Shown piece by piece: positions 1-8,787 of a DNA stretch of 57,755 nt (the first letter of the stretch is position 1; each line of letters opens with the position of its first letter). The position numbers and the translations under genes are program-made. Under the pieces are notes generated by a model. That model was not told the DNA's origin. It saw nothing but the letters and a program-made list of their open reading frames with translations, and ran no database searches. The stretch is from an uncultured Eubacterium sp. GTDB taxonomy: Bacteria > Bacillota > Clostridia > Lachnospirales > Lachnospiraceae. The stretch lies in NCBI GenBank assembly GCA_910584345.1, contig CAJTZX010000024.1:1-57755 (forward strand), given 5' to 3'.

Positions 1-975
1 TACGCAATGAAAAATACTGCGGCGACTTAGTTCAGAAGAAAACCTATACGCCAGATTTCCTATCCCATGAAAAGAAATACAACCGAGGACAGGAGGAATT
101 TGTCATCCTTAAAGACCACCACGAGCCGATTATCTCCCGTGAGCTTTTCGACAAGGCAAACCGCATTTTAGATGCAAAATCGCTTTCGCAGGAGGGCAAG
201 GCAAAACACAGCAACCGCTATCCGTTCTCTGGAAAAATCAAATGCGGCAGATGCGGGGCAAGCTATGTTGCTCGATACAAAACCCGAAAGGATGGAAGCC
301 AGTATAAGGCATGGCGTTGCTTTGAGGGCGCAAAGCATGGAAGCCCCCACATCGACAAAGCAGGAAACCAAGTGGGCTGCTCTGGAACAAGCATCCGCAA
401 CGAAGAAGCCATCCACATTATGTATCTTGTCTGCAAGCAGCTCACCATTGACCGCCAGAAAATAGCGGATAACTTGATTAAAACGATTCAAAAGGTGATT
501 TCACTGGATATGACTGGTGCAGATACAAATACTCTGGAAGATAAAATTGAAGCGGCGCAGAAAAAACGTACTGATTTGATTGACCTTTACACAAGCGGCG
601 ATATTGACCGTGACGAATTTACGGCTCTTAGGGCAAAATACGATGCCGAAATCAACAGCTTGAAATCCATGATGGAAAGCATGGAAAAACAGCAGATTGT
701 AATTGCAAAGCAAAAGGAGCTGATGGAGGACATTAAAAACGCCGTGGATGAGCTTATCGGCGGCATTGAGTACGAGGATGAATTTTACACACAGTTACTT
801 GACAAGATGGTGATTAACGACAGAGAGAACATAGATGTATATCTGAATTTACTTCCCCTTAAATGGAGCTATACGGTTGCGGGCAGCATAAACTGTCTAA
901 AGGACAGACAGCTAAAAAAAGCGTTAGCCTCTGAAAACGCCCTGCAAGCACGGCGGAACATTTCAGAGGCTTCAC
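1..975. mobile_element. Right end of an integrated element carried by a serine recombinase
   Basis: The region holds the 3' part of a large serine recombinase gene and stops where CotJC-coding sequence begins on the opposite strand. CotJC similarity is continuous from its start codon at 1162 down to about 971-980 and then ceases, so the element/host boundary lies at roughly 960-980. The other end, the cargo and the second half of cotJC would be upstream of the window. What is seen is the abutment of the recombinase 3' end and a broken host gene. That this is an intact, excisable element is inferred. Confidence 0.7.
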
Positions 976-1013
976 TACCTATATCGGTCAGTAATCCCGC
1001 CACATTTCGGTAA
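3..1013 (+). CDS. Large serine recombinase, C-terminal 336 residues (5' end outside window)
   Basis: Open reading frame entering from the left edge in frame 3, so the N-terminal catalytic serine domain is not visible. The visible part begins in the recombinase domain, then shows a zinc beta-ribbon (CGRCGASY followed some 25 residues later by WRC), a long lysine/glutamate-rich coiled coil, and a C-terminal stretch with DRENIDVYLNLLPLKW, typical of TnpX/Tn4451-like recombinases of clostridial mobile elements. Such enzymes integrate and excise DNA by site-specific recombination. The last dozen or so codons, up to the stop at 1011-1013, lie antisense to cotJC. The reading frame therefore crosses the attachment junction, as often happens when the integrase gene sits at the element end. 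Confidence 0.85.
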   Translation, partial: RNEKYCGDLVQKKTYTPDFLSHEKKYNRGQEEFVILKDHHEPIISRELFDKANRILDAKSLSQEGKAKHSNRYPFSGKIKCGRCGASYVARYKTRKDGSQYKAWRCFEGAKHGSPHIDKAGNQVGCSGTSIRNEEAIHIMYLVCKQLTIDRQKIADNLIKTIQKVISLDMTGADTNTLEDKIEAAQKKRTDLIDLYTSGDIDRDEFTALRAKYDAEINSLKSMMESMEKQQIVIAKQKELMEDIKNAVDELIGGIEYEDEFYTQLLDKMVINDRENIDVYLNLLPLKWSYTVAGSINCLKDRQLKKALASENALQARRNISEASLPISVSNPATFR

Positions 1014-1162
1014 GGCATCGTATACCGCTGCGCCAGATAGCGCATGGAAGCGGATAATTCACCGTCCGGGCCGCCGAACTGTGTCAGTATTACCTGTGCG
1101 ATTTTTGGATTTGGCGTAGAGATGTTTACCGGATATTCCAGTCTTTTTTCATAATTCCACAT
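869..1162 (-). pseudogene. cotJC: cotJC, N-terminal fragment interrupted by the element
   Basis: CotJC is a spore-coat protein of the manganese-catalase family. Residues 1 to about 64 match it well: MWNYEKRLEYPVNI start, then FGGPDGELSASMRYLAQRY and GLLTDIGSE. After that the frame reads unrelated sequence (antisense of the recombinase 3' end) to a stop at 869. A full-length CotJC is roughly 190 residues. The break falls in the segment that normally carries metal-ligand Glu and His residues, so this fragment alone could not be an active catalase. The start is directly adjacent to the cotJB stop (TAA-ATG). The missing part may lie at the far end of the element. Confidence 0.8.
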
Positions 1163-1426
1163 TTAACAGTACCCTCCTTCCCATGGCCACGGCTGGTCTG
1201 CCCACTGCCAGTGGTCGTCGGTATTGATACAATCCATTGTCAATGGTCCGAATTGGGCCGCATAGTTTGAAAGAGCCTGGCGGCGCATCTGGCTGTATTT
1301 TTGGAAAAATTCCAGAGCTTGCTGGTCATCTGGATGCGTATCGAGATAGAGCGCCATATCGTAGGCCATAAAGCTTACTTTGTTAATCCAAGATAACAAC
1401 TCTTGTCTGTTTCTGGCTTGGTTCAT
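1163..1426 (-). CDS. cotJB: Spore coat protein CotJB
   Basis: 87-residue protein with the CotJB pattern: an N-terminal helix with LLSWINKVSFMAYDMALYLD, the THPDDQQALEF segment, and a C-terminal end rich in Trp and Pro (DDHWQWADQPWPWEGG). CotJB works with CotJA and CotJC in the inner spore coat. It overlaps the cotJA stop by four bases (ATGA) and abuts cotJC, so the three form a translationally coupled operon read leftward. Expression would be expected from a mother-cell sporulation sigma factor; no such promoter was resolved here. Confidence 0.92.
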   Translation of the reverse strand: MNQARNRQELLSWINKVSFMAYDMALYLDTHPDDQQALEFFQKYSQMRRQALSNYAAQFGPLTMDCINTDDHWQWADQPWPWEGGYC

Positions 1427-1644
1427 AATCTTCTCACGCTCCTTCCAAGAAATGGTTTGTCAAGTTCCGGGAATATCGTGCCGACCGAAAAAGCCTGTTC
1501 CGGTTCGTAAGAGCTTGTAAATTGCTGCCAAGGAACGGTAGCCATCGCCAGGAAACAGGTGCAGTCCACAGCATTTGAATATCCGCCGGGCTGCATGGTA
1601 TATGGCATTGCGCCGCGGTTGTTAGACTGATAACAGTTACACAT
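1423..1644 (-). CDS. cotJA: Spore coat-associated protein CotJA
   Basis: 73-residue protein. The frame is open further upstream, but ATG at 1642-1644 (MCNCYQSNNRG) was chosen because it has a Shine-Dalgarno sequence (GCAGGAG) six or so bases upstream. The second half has the CotJA hallmarks: MATVPWQQF, YEPEQAFSVGTIFPELDKPF. First gene of the cotJA-cotJB-cotJC operon, with a four-base overlap into cotJB. The cysteine-rich N-terminus (CNC, DCTC) is noticeable; its role is unknown. Confidence 0.88.
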   Translation of the reverse strand: MCNCYQSNNRGAMPYTMQPGGYSNAVDCTCFLAMATVPWQQFTSSYEPEQAFSVGTIFPELDKPFLGRSVRRL

Positions 1645-1701
1645 AGAAAACTCCTGCTTTGTTTTACTATAAAATATGCATAAATCCAAAGACTGGTGCA
1701 T

Positions 1702-1942
1702 AAGTTAGAACAAAGATTTTAAAAAATAAGTTTTTTTTTTAGTACAAGACCGGAAAAAATGCAGAAAATGTAGATTTTCATTGAATTTTATATTATAATA
1801 GCATACAGTGATGGAAAATCTGCCAGCGTATTTTGAAAGGACAGGTTCACATTTTGCTGATGTTTGGCGGGAGGATATCGCCCGGGTCACAATACAGCTT
1901 TCAGAATGCAGCTGGTAAAAATAAATATATGGGGGAAATTGT
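1702..1942. promoter_or_regulatory. Divergent intergenic region between cotJA and the hydrogenase gene
   Basis: About 240 AT-rich bases separating leftward cotJ from the rightward hydrogenase gene. A TATAAT lies at 1794-1799 on the plus strand, with no convincing -35 at the proper distance, and could serve the hydrogenase gene. A cotJ promoter on the other strand would be of sporulation type (sigE/sigK) and was not recognised with confidence. No RNA gene was seen. Confidence 0.35.
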
Positions 1943-3388
1943 ATGTACAATGATGAGAACGTAATCAAAATCAAACATGACGTCTTGTATGAAGTAGCGA
2001 AGCTGGCGTTCGACGGCACATTGGAAGAAAAACGGGATGAGATTCCGGAAAAGTTAATACCAGGTCCGCAGCCGCAATTCCGCTGCTGTATTTATAAGGA
2101 AAGAGAGATTATCCGTCAAAGAGTCCGTCTGGCAGAGGGTAAGAATTTAAGAGGTCAGTCAGATAATGTGATTCAGGTCATCGGTTCTGCATGTGAAGGC
2201 TGTCCGATTTCCAGCTATACGGTAACGGATAACTGTCAGAACTGTCTTGGCAAGGCGTGTATGAATGCCTGCAAATTTGGTGCGATTACGATGGGACGTG
2301 ACCGTTCTTATATTGATCCGTCCAAGTGTAAAGAGTGTGGGCAGTGTGCAAAGGCATGCCCATACAATGCCATTGTTGGCGTGAAGCGTCCATGTAAGGT
2401 TGCCTGTCCGGTAGACGCCATTACTTATGATGAGTACAACGTTTCTGTAATTGACAAAGAAAAATGTATCCGCTGCGGACAGTGTATTCACAATTGTCCA
2501 TTTGGAGCAATCGGTTCCCAGACATTTATCATTGATGTGATTGAAGCGATCAAATCCGGTAAAAAAGTGTATGCGATGGTGGCGCCTGCTACAGAAGGCC
2601 AGTTTGGTACGGATATTACAATGCAGAGCTGGAAAAATGCGTTAAAGAAGTTAGGGTTTGAAGATACAATTGAAGTTGGCCTTGGCGGTGATATGACTGC
2701 TGCAAGTGAAGCAGATGAGTGGGCAGAGGCTTATAAAGAAGGCAAAAAGATGACAACTTCCTGCTGTCCGGCGTTTGTAAACATGGTTTACAAACATTAT
2801 CCAGAGCTGAAAGATCATGTGTCTACAACCGTATCTCCGATGTGCGGCGTTTCCCGTATGATAAAAGCTGCAGATCCGGAAGCGTATACTGTATTTATAG
2901 GACCATGCATTGCAAAAAAATCTGAGGTCAAAGATCAAAAGATCGAAGGAAATGCAGATGCAGTACTAACGTACAGTGAAATCCGCACGATTATGAAGGT
3001 AAAAAATATTACCCTGGAGCCTGCTGAAAATGAATATCAGGAATCCAGTATTTTTGGCAAACGTTTTGGAAATTCTGGCGGCGTAACAGAAGCAGTGCTT
3101 CAATGTCTGAAAGAGACAGATCAGGTAATGGATGCCAAAGTATGCAAAGCAAATGGCGCAGCTGAATGTAAGAAAGCCTTGCTGCTTATGAAAGTCGGCA
3201 AACTGCCGGAAGACTTTATTGAAGGAATGGCATGTAACGGTGGCTGCGTAGGCGGGCCAAGTGCATTCCAGGATCAAATAAAATCCAAGAAGAACAGAGA
3301 CACATTGCTGTCGCAGGCAGATGATCGTGGTGTACATGGAAATCTTGGAAATTACGATATGGATAAGTTCTCCATGCATCGTGCATAA
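1943..3388 (+). CDS. Monomeric [FeFe] hydrogenase-like iron-sulfur protein (group B type)
   Basis: 481 residues. Ferredoxin-like clusters come first: CxxC(x4)CxxxC at 98-110, CxxCxxCxxxC at 129-139 and again at 175-185. The H-cluster domain follows with L1 TTSCCPAF (271-278), L2 IGPCIAKKSE (319-328) and L3 EGMACNGGCVGG (427-438). The Cys residues that hold the H-cluster are all present. The L1 Phe in place of Trp and the GPC form of L2 fit group B [FeFe] hydrogenases, common in fermentative Clostridia but poorly characterised. It probably handles H2/proton redox chemistry with ferredoxin or acts as a sensor. GGGGGA precedes the ATG. A terminator follows, so it is likely monocistronic. Confidence 0.85.
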   Translation: MYNDENVIKIKHDVLYEVAKLAFDGTLEEKRDEIPEKLIPGPQPQFRCCIYKEREIIRQRVRLAEGKNLRGQSDNVIQVIGSACEGCPISSYTVTDNCQNCLGKACMNACKFGAITMGRDRSYIDPSKCKECGQCAKACPYNAIVGVKRPCKVACPVDAITYDEYNVSVIDKEKCIRCGQCIHNCPFGAIGSQTFIIDVIEAIKSGKKVYAMVAPATEGQFGTDITMQSWKNALKKLGFEDTIEVGLGGDMTAASEADEWAEAYKEGKKMTTSCCPAFVNMVYKHYPELKDHVSTTVSPMCGVSRMIKAADPEAYTVFIGPCIAKKSEVKDQKIEGNADAVLTYSEIRTIMKVKNITLEPAENEYQESSIFGKRFGNSGGVTEAVLQCLKETDQVMDAKVCKANGAAECKKALLLMKVGKLPEDFIEGMACNGGCVGGPSAFQDQIKSKKNRDTLLSQADDRGVHGNLGNYDMDKFSMHRA

Positions 3389-3407
3389 ATCAATAGAATT
3401 ATGGCTG

Positions 3408-3439
3408 CACTCACTACCCGTTTGGATAGTGAGTGTTTT
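3408..3439 (+). terminator. Rho-independent terminator after the hydrogenase gene
   Basis: CACTCACTA at 3408-3416 pairs with TAGTGAGTG at 3427-3435, with two further GC pairs at the loop, followed by TTTT. It sits 20 bases past the stop codon. Confidence 0.7.
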
Positions 3440-3463
3440 GTCGCATCATAAAAAGGTACATAT

Positions 3464-5281
3464 ATGAATTTCAATGCTTCTCAAATAAAAGCAGTTACCC
3501 ACGCGACAGGACCGTGTCTTGTTTTGGCCGGTCCGGGTAGTGGGAAAACGGCGGTCATTACAAAACGCACCGAGTATCTGATTACCCGGCGTCAGATTTC
3601 TCCTTATCACATTTTAGTTGTCACATTTACGAAAGCGGCTGCTTACGAAATGCGTACCCGCTTTGAACAGATGACGTCTAAAAAATATCCTGGTGTCAGC
3701 TTTGGTACTTTTCATGCGGTTTTTTTCACGATTCTTAAACATGCTTATCATTATACAGCTTCCAATATTGCAGGCGAAGAAGTCAAATATCAGTTTATGC
3801 GTGAAATTATAGCGAAAAATAGAATTGCCTGTGAAGATGAATCTGAGTTTGCCAGCCATATGTTAAGTGAAATTAGCGTATTAAAAAACAGCGGTGTGGA
3901 AATGCAAAATTATTATCCGGTTCATTGTGGAAAAGATGTTTTTTTGCAAATCTGCACAGAATACAGCAGATATATGAAAGATCACAGGCTCATTGATTTT
4001 GACGATATTTTAGTCTATACAAAGGAATTATTGGAACAGCGCAAAGATATCCGCGCGGCATGGCAGCAAAAATTTAGATATATTATGGTGGATGAATTTC
4101 AGGATATTAACAGATTGCAGTATCAGACCATTCGCCTTTTATGTGGGAAGGAGGCCAATTTATTTATTGTAGGAGATGATGACCAGTCTATCTACCGTTT
4201 TCGAGGCTCCAAGCCGGAGTTCATGTTAAATTTTCCAAAGGATTTTCCAAAGGCGCAGGTGATCTATCTTTCTGTGAATTATCGTTGCCCAAAAGAAGTT
4301 GTTCAAAAGGCCGGGAATTTGATTTGTCGTAATAAAAACCGTTTTGACAAGCAGATGACAAGCGCTGGGGCAGATGGTACGGCTTTTAGGGTTTCAAAGT
4401 TTGAAACAGTGCAGGAAGAAAATAAGGCGATCATAGAGCTGATTCGTATCCAGCTTTCCCAGGGATTCCGGTATAGCCAGATTGCAGTGCTTTACCGCAC
4501 CAATACACAGCCGGGGCCGTTGATTGCCAAGCTGATGGAATACAATCTGCCATTTCGGACAAAAGAGCGGATTCCTAATTTGTATGAGCACTGGATTGCA
4601 CAGGATATGAAAGCTTATTTCAGACTGGCGCTTGGGAGCAGGCAGCGCAAGGATTTTTTGCGCATTATGAACCGTCCGAAACGATATATCAGCAGAGAAA
4701 GTCTTTTAACGCAGGAAATATCCTTTGAAAGATGGCAGGATTTTTATCGGGAGCAATCTTGGATTGCGGAACGGATTGAACAGCTCCAATGTGATCTTAA
4801 GGCATTGACGAGGATTACGCCATATGCAGCAGTTAATTATATCCGAAAAGCGGTTGGTTACGATGAATATTTGACGGAGTATGCGCTTAGCCGTCAGATA
4901 CCGGCAAATGAGCTGATGGAAACGCTGGATGAAATACAGGAAAGCACAAAAGAGTATCAAAAGCTTGGCGAATGGATACAGTTTACGGAAGAATATACCG
5001 AGAAATTAAAGCAGGAACAGCAAAAACCGCAGGATACGGACAGTATTTCTATTCTAACGCTTCATGCATCAAAAGGGCTGGAATATGATATTGTTATCAT
5101 ACCGGATGTCAATGAAGGAATGATTCCTTATAAGAAGGCGGTATTAGAAGAAGAGCTGGAAGAAGAGCGAAGGATGATGTATGTGGGCATGACACGTACG
5201 AAAAAGAAACTGTTTTTGTCATATGTAGAAACGATAAGAAATAAAAAGGCAAATCCGTCTTGTTTTTTGTCAGAAATTTAA
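3464..5281 (+). CDS. UvrD/PcrA-family ATP-dependent DNA helicase
   Basis: 605-residue superfamily 1A helicase. Motifs in order: I GPGSGKT (23-29), II VDEFQD, III GDDDQSIYRFRG, IV NYRCPKEV, V TLHASKGLEYD, and VI EEERRMMYVGMTR. It is shorter than PcrA/UvrD (about 720-750 residues), being compact in the 2B region and lacking the C-terminal RNA-polymerase-binding tail. It would translocate 3' to 5' on single-stranded DNA and act in repair or fork restart. A second, smaller UvrD paralogue is common in Lachnospiraceae, so no gene symbol is given. It stands alone between two promoter-containing gaps. Confidence 0.9.
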   Translation: MNFNASQIKAVTHATGPCLVLAGPGSGKTAVITKRTEYLITRRQISPYHILVVTFTKAAAYEMRTRFEQMTSKKYPGVSFGTFHAVFFTILKHAYHYTASNIAGEEVKYQFMREIIAKNRIACEDESEFASHMLSEISVLKNSGVEMQNYYPVHCGKDVFLQICTEYSRYMKDHRLIDFDDILVYTKELLEQRKDIRAAWQQKFRYIMVDEFQDINRLQYQTIRLLCGKEANLFIVGDDDQSIYRFRGSKPEFMLNFPKDFPKAQVIYLSVNYRCPKEVVQKAGNLICRNKNRFDKQMTSAGADGTAFRVSKFETVQEENKAIIELIRIQLSQGFRYSQIAVLYRTNTQPGPLIAKLMEYNLPFRTKERIPNLYEHWIAQDMKAYFRLALGSRQRKDFLRIMNRPKRYISRESLLTQEISFERWQDFYREQSWIAERIEQLQCDLKALTRITPYAAVNYIRKAVGYDEYLTEYALSRQIPANELMETLDEIQESTKEYQKLGEWIQFTEEYTEKLKQEQQKPQDTDSISILTLHASKGLEYDIVIIPDVNEGMIPYKKAVLEEELEEERRMMYVGMTRTKKKLFLSYVETIRNKKANPSCFLSEI

Positions 5282-5290
5282 GAAAATGAT

Positions 5291-5319
5291 ATACAAACGC
5301 TGAAACTTAATGCTATAAT
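5291..5319 (+). promoter_or_regulatory. Candidate extended -10 promoter for the GH13-like gene
   Basis: TGCTATAAT at 5311-5319 has the TG dinucleotide of an extended -10 element; the -35 region (around 5291) is poor. It lies 120 bases before the chosen ATG at 5440. Inferred from the sequence alone. Confidence 0.4.
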
Positions 5320-5439
5320 AAGAAACAGGGATAAAAATGTAAACGCGAAGGAACGGTAAACCGTTTCTAAAATAAAAGGATACAGTAGATACAGGAATCG
5401 GTTCCAGTGAACAGGCAGATAAGAGAAGGCGGAAAAGAT

Positions 5440-7308
5440 ATGGAATATACAATCATTGAAGGAAATTATGCAAAAATCGGTGTATCCAAAGTGGCAGATA
5501 CCGTATATTTTACATTTGAAGGCGAAAAAGAGCAGAAATGCGCGATTTTACTTTATACTGTAAATGATAATGAAATTCGAATCCCGGTTCCGGATGAATA
5601 CTGCATCGGAGCGCTTCGGTCTGTGGGCATCCGCGGGCTGAAATGGAAAAAGATGAACTATAATTATGAAATTGACGGAAAGCTGTTATTCGATCAACAT
5701 GCCCGTAAGGTGATCGGGCGGGAAAAATGGGCCGATACCGGACGTCTAAATCAAAACCATCCGGTACGTGCAGGTTTTGATTTTGCAGGCTTTGCATGGG
5801 ATGGGGATCGTTTTCCGGAGATTCCAAGAGAGCAGATGGTTATGTATAAGCTGAATGTCCGGGCATTTACCATGGATGCCGGATTCAGTGGAAAGAAAAA
5901 AGGAACCTTTGCAGGTGTGATGGAAAAGATTCCATACTTAAAAGAGCTTGGGGTTACATCTTTGGAGCTTATGCCAGTCTATGAATTTGAAGAACTGATT
6001 GCAGAAGAAGGTAAAAAACAAAATTTGGACGGTTGGAGTGAAAATGCAAAAGAGGGGTTTTTGCTGGAAGACAGTCAGCCGCCATCTTATAAGATTAACT
6101 GCTGGGGGTATGTGTCTGGTGATTACTATGCGCCAAAAGCATCCTATTCTGCGACAGGAGAGCCATCTTTGGAGTTAAAAACACTCATACGTGAGTTGCA
6201 TAAAAATCATATGGAATGCATTTTGGAAATGTATTTTGATGAGAAAATGAATCAGAATATTGCAGTAGAGATTTTACGTTACTGGGTGATGGAATATCAT
6301 GTAGATGGATTCCATTTGCTTGGAGCAGCATTATCTGTAGATGCAATGGCACAGGATTTGATTTTACGCAGGACAAAGCTGTTTGCGGAGGGATTCAGCA
6401 GACATCTGTTTCAGGAGAAAACATCTTATCCGCATTTGTTTGTGTACAACGACGATTTTTTATATGCATCCAGAAAAATGCTGAGCAGGAATCATGGAAA
6501 TATGCCGGAATTGCTGGGACAGTTAAAGCGGCAGCATCCGGTTTTTGGCTTTGTAAATTTTATTGCGGGAAATAATGGATATACGCTGGCCGATTTGTTT
6601 TGTTATGTGCAAAAACATAACGAAGCAAATGGTGAGGACAATCAAGACGGACTGGTATGGAATTTCAGCTGCAACGGCGGCGTGGAAGGTATGACACGCA
6701 AACGTACAATTTTGGAGTTTCGCAGAAAACAGATGCGTAATGCGGTTACGCTTGTGATGATTGGTCAGGGAGTGCCGTTACTTATGGCAGGCGATGAATT
6801 TGGCAATTCCCAACAGGGAAATAATAATTGCTATTGTCAAGATAATAAGACCGGATGGGTAAACTGGAGCGCTCTGAAACGGTGCGCGCCATATGCACAG
6901 TTTGTAAGGCAGATGATCGCGTTTCGCAGGCAGCATCCAGTTCTAAGCAGCAGCAAACCGATGCAGATGTGTGATTATGCATCCAAAGGTTATCCGGATT
7001 TGTCGTATCATGGGGAAAATGCATGGATGCTTTCCAATGTATATCCAGATGCGGTCGGGATGTTATATTATGGCGCCTATGCTTTGCGGGAGGATGGATC
7101 AGAAGATGATTTTATTTATATAGGCCTGAATTTTTATATGGAACCCCAGTGTTTGGCGCTGCCAAAGCTGCCGCGCAGAATGCGATGGAATTTGGCTGTC
7201 AATACGGCGAACAAAGACATGCCGTTTTGTGATCCTCCTCAGCCAGTGGAGAAAAAACACCAGATCGAAGTTCCGCCGCAGTCAATCGTCATACTGGTTG
7301 GAAAATAA
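5440..7308 (+). CDS. GH13 isoamylase/debranching-enzyme homologue, probably catalytically dead
   Basis: 622 residues. ATG at 5440 was chosen over the upstream GTG at 5407 because GAAGGCGG sits eight bases before it. An N-terminal beta-sandwich-like part is followed by a barrel clearly related to GlgX/TreX debranching enzymes: QKHNEANGEDNQDG, CNGGVEGMTRKR, GVPLLMAGDEFGNSQQGNNN and YCQDN. The catalytic signatures are nevertheless changed. Region I (normally DVVYNH) reads EMYFDE; region II (normally GFRFDLA, with the nucleophile Asp) reads GFHLLGA; region III lacks a clear EPW; region IV (normally HDG) reads GNNGYTL. Family membership is firm. Loss of hydrolase activity is inferred. It may bind glycogen or another glucan, or be a regulatory pseudoenzyme. 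Confidence 0.8.
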   Translation: MEYTIIEGNYAKIGVSKVADTVYFTFEGEKEQKCAILLYTVNDNEIRIPVPDEYCIGALRSVGIRGLKWKKMNYNYEIDGKLLFDQHARKVIGREKWADTGRLNQNHPVRAGFDFAGFAWDGDRFPEIPREQMVMYKLNVRAFTMDAGFSGKKKGTFAGVMEKIPYLKELGVTSLELMPVYEFEELIAEEGKKQNLDGWSENAKEGFLLEDSQPPSYKINCWGYVSGDYYAPKASYSATGEPSLELKTLIRELHKNHMECILEMYFDEKMNQNIAVEILRYWVMEYHVDGFHLLGAALSVDAMAQDLILRRTKLFAEGFSRHLFQEKTSYPHLFVYNDDFLYASRKMLSRNHGNMPELLGQLKRQHPVFGFVNFIAGNNGYTLADLFCYVQKHNEANGEDNQDGLVWNFSCNGGVEGMTRKRTILEFRRKQMRNAVTLVMIGQGVPLLMAGDEFGNSQQGNNNCYCQDNKTGWVNWSALKRCAPYAQFVRQMIAFRRQHPVLSSSKPMQMCDYASKGYPDLSYHGENAWMLSNVYPDAVGMLYYGAYALREDGSEDDFIYIGLNFYMEPQCLALPKLPRRMRWNLAVNTANKDMPFCDPPQPVEKKHQIEVPPQSIVILVGK

Positions 7309-7353
7309 TGAATAAAAATTTATGAGATATTTAAAATAGGAGCATCTATCATT

Positions 7354-7956
7354 ATGAAACTTATACACAATGGTTTACAGCATATTCGAACGATCAATCA
7401 TCACAAAAAGCTGGTTATGGAAGCCTGCTTTCGACTTGGACTGTACTGGCAGGGGTTTACGCATGATTTGTCCAAATACACCTGGCCGGAGCTGCGCATC
7501 GGCATCCGTTATTATAGAGATGACCAGAGTCCGCACAACGGAGAGCGGGAGAAGTATGGCTACTCTACGGCCTGGCTGCATCACAAAGGACGCAATAAGC
7601 ATCATGCGGAATATTGGATTGACTATACAGCAGATAAAAATCCTTCGGACAGACATGTGACTGGAATGAGAATGCCGGTCAAATATGTGGTTGAGATGTT
7701 TGTAGACCGTGTCAGCGCTTCGAAAAACTATCGGAAAGAAAAGTACAGGGATTCGGATCCGCTGGAATATTATGAAAAACGCAAGCATTATATGGTTGTG
7801 CATGAGGATACGAGAAAGCAGCTCGAAATCCTTTTGCATATGCTGGCAAAGGAAGGCGAGGAGAAGACCTTCCGATATATTCGCCAGCATATTTTAAGAA
7901 ATAACCATTTGGAAAAATTGCAGCATATCTTCGGGAAGCGGCGCCAGCAACGTTAG
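7354..7956 (+). CDS. DUF5662 family protein
   Basis: 200 residues, cytoplasmic, basic. Many conserved histidines sit in short motifs: HHKK near residue 17, THDLSK near 36, and a WLHHKGRNKHHAEYW block near 75-88. This resembles an HD-type metal site, so metal binding is plausible. The family is of unknown function. GGAG lies 15 bases before the ATG. Its 3' end overlaps the convergent pseudouridine synthase gene by 63 bases, so the last 20 or so codons of each gene are antisense to the other. Confidence 0.8.
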   Translation: MKLIHNGLQHIRTINHHKKLVMEACFRLGLYWQGFTHDLSKYTWPELRIGIRYYRDDQSPHNGEREKYGYSTAWLHHKGRNKHHAEYWIDYTADKNPSDRHVTGMRMPVKYVVEMFVDRVSASKNYRKEKYRDSDPLEYYEKRKHYMVVHEDTRKQLEILLHMLAKEGEEKTFRYIRQHILRNNHLEKLQHIFGKRRQQR

Positions 7957-8787
7957 TGTCTGCCCTGTAATAGGATGTATAAAATTAAGATTTCCGGCAT
8001 GAAGAGCCTGCCTTTTCATCCGGGAATCTTTTGGATTGTAAAGAAAATCTCCAATGAGCGGATGGCCGATATGGCACATATGCACACGAATTTGGTGAGT
8101 GCGTCCCGTATCCAGCCAAAGCTTTACAAAAGACAGGTCATCTTTTGTTGCAAGTGTTTGAAAATGTGTAACAGCTGGTTCGCCGTCAGCGGAAACCGTG
8201 CGGGCGATGATGGTATCTTTTTGCCGGGCAATCGGTGCGCAGATCGTACCTGTTTCGGGTGTTATGCCTTGTACAATTGCATAGTAAGTTCGTTGAATAG
8301 TTCGTTTTCGCATTTGTTCATATAAGAGACAGCTGCTATAGGTATTTTTGGCAATGATCGTTAATCCGCTCGTATCTTTGTCCAGACGGTTGATACATCG
8401 GTATGGATAGGATTCTTGTTTTTGGATGGCATGGTACAATACAGCATTAGCCAGTGTATTTTTATCATGTCCGATCGAAGGGTGAATGGGCATATTTGCA
8501 GGTTTATTAATCACCAGCAGATCTTCGTCTTCGTATACAACGCAGATGGGAAGAGCTGTTGGAGATATTTTTTGTGCAGCCTCCGGCTCTATAAGCTCAA
8601 TGGTCAATATCTCTCCTTCTTTTAGTATGTGGTTAACATAAGCCCATTCGTGATTAATCTGTATCCCGTTTTTTGTCTTTTTCAGTTGGATCATGACAGA
8701 ACGTGAATAATGTTTTTCTTTTAAAAATCTTAAAATACTCCATCCGGCAGCATCTTTTTGTATCGGGTAAGTTAATATTCTCTTCAT
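7894..8787 (-). CDS. RluA-family pseudouridine synthase
   Basis: 297 residues. The N-terminal 65 residues form a short S4-like RNA-binding segment. The catalytic domain has the RluA signature NRLDKDTSGL with the catalytic Asp at residue 136, and later LDTGRTHQIRVH and the PLIGD motif. Enzymes of this group isomerise uridine in 23S rRNA or tRNA; the exact target (RluD-like or another) cannot be told from sequence. The usual His before Arg in HRLD is Asn here. Convergent with, and overlapping, the DUF5662 gene. No strong Shine-Dalgarno precedes the ATG at 8785-8787. Confidence 0.88.
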   Translation of the reverse strand: MKRILTYPIQKDAAGWSILRFLKEKHYSRSVMIQLKKTKNGIQINHEWAYVNHILKEGEILTIELIEPEAAQKISPTALPICVVYEDEDLLVINKPANMPIHPSIGHDKNTLANAVLYHAIQKQESYPYRCINRLDKDTSGLTIIAKNTYSSCLLYEQMRKRTIQRTYYAIVQGITPETGTICAPIARQKDTIIARTVSADGEPAVTHFQTLATKDDLSFVKLWLDTGRTHQIRVHMCHIGHPLIGDFLYNPKDSRMKRQALHAGNLNFIHPITGQTLTLLAPLPEDMLQFFQMVIS

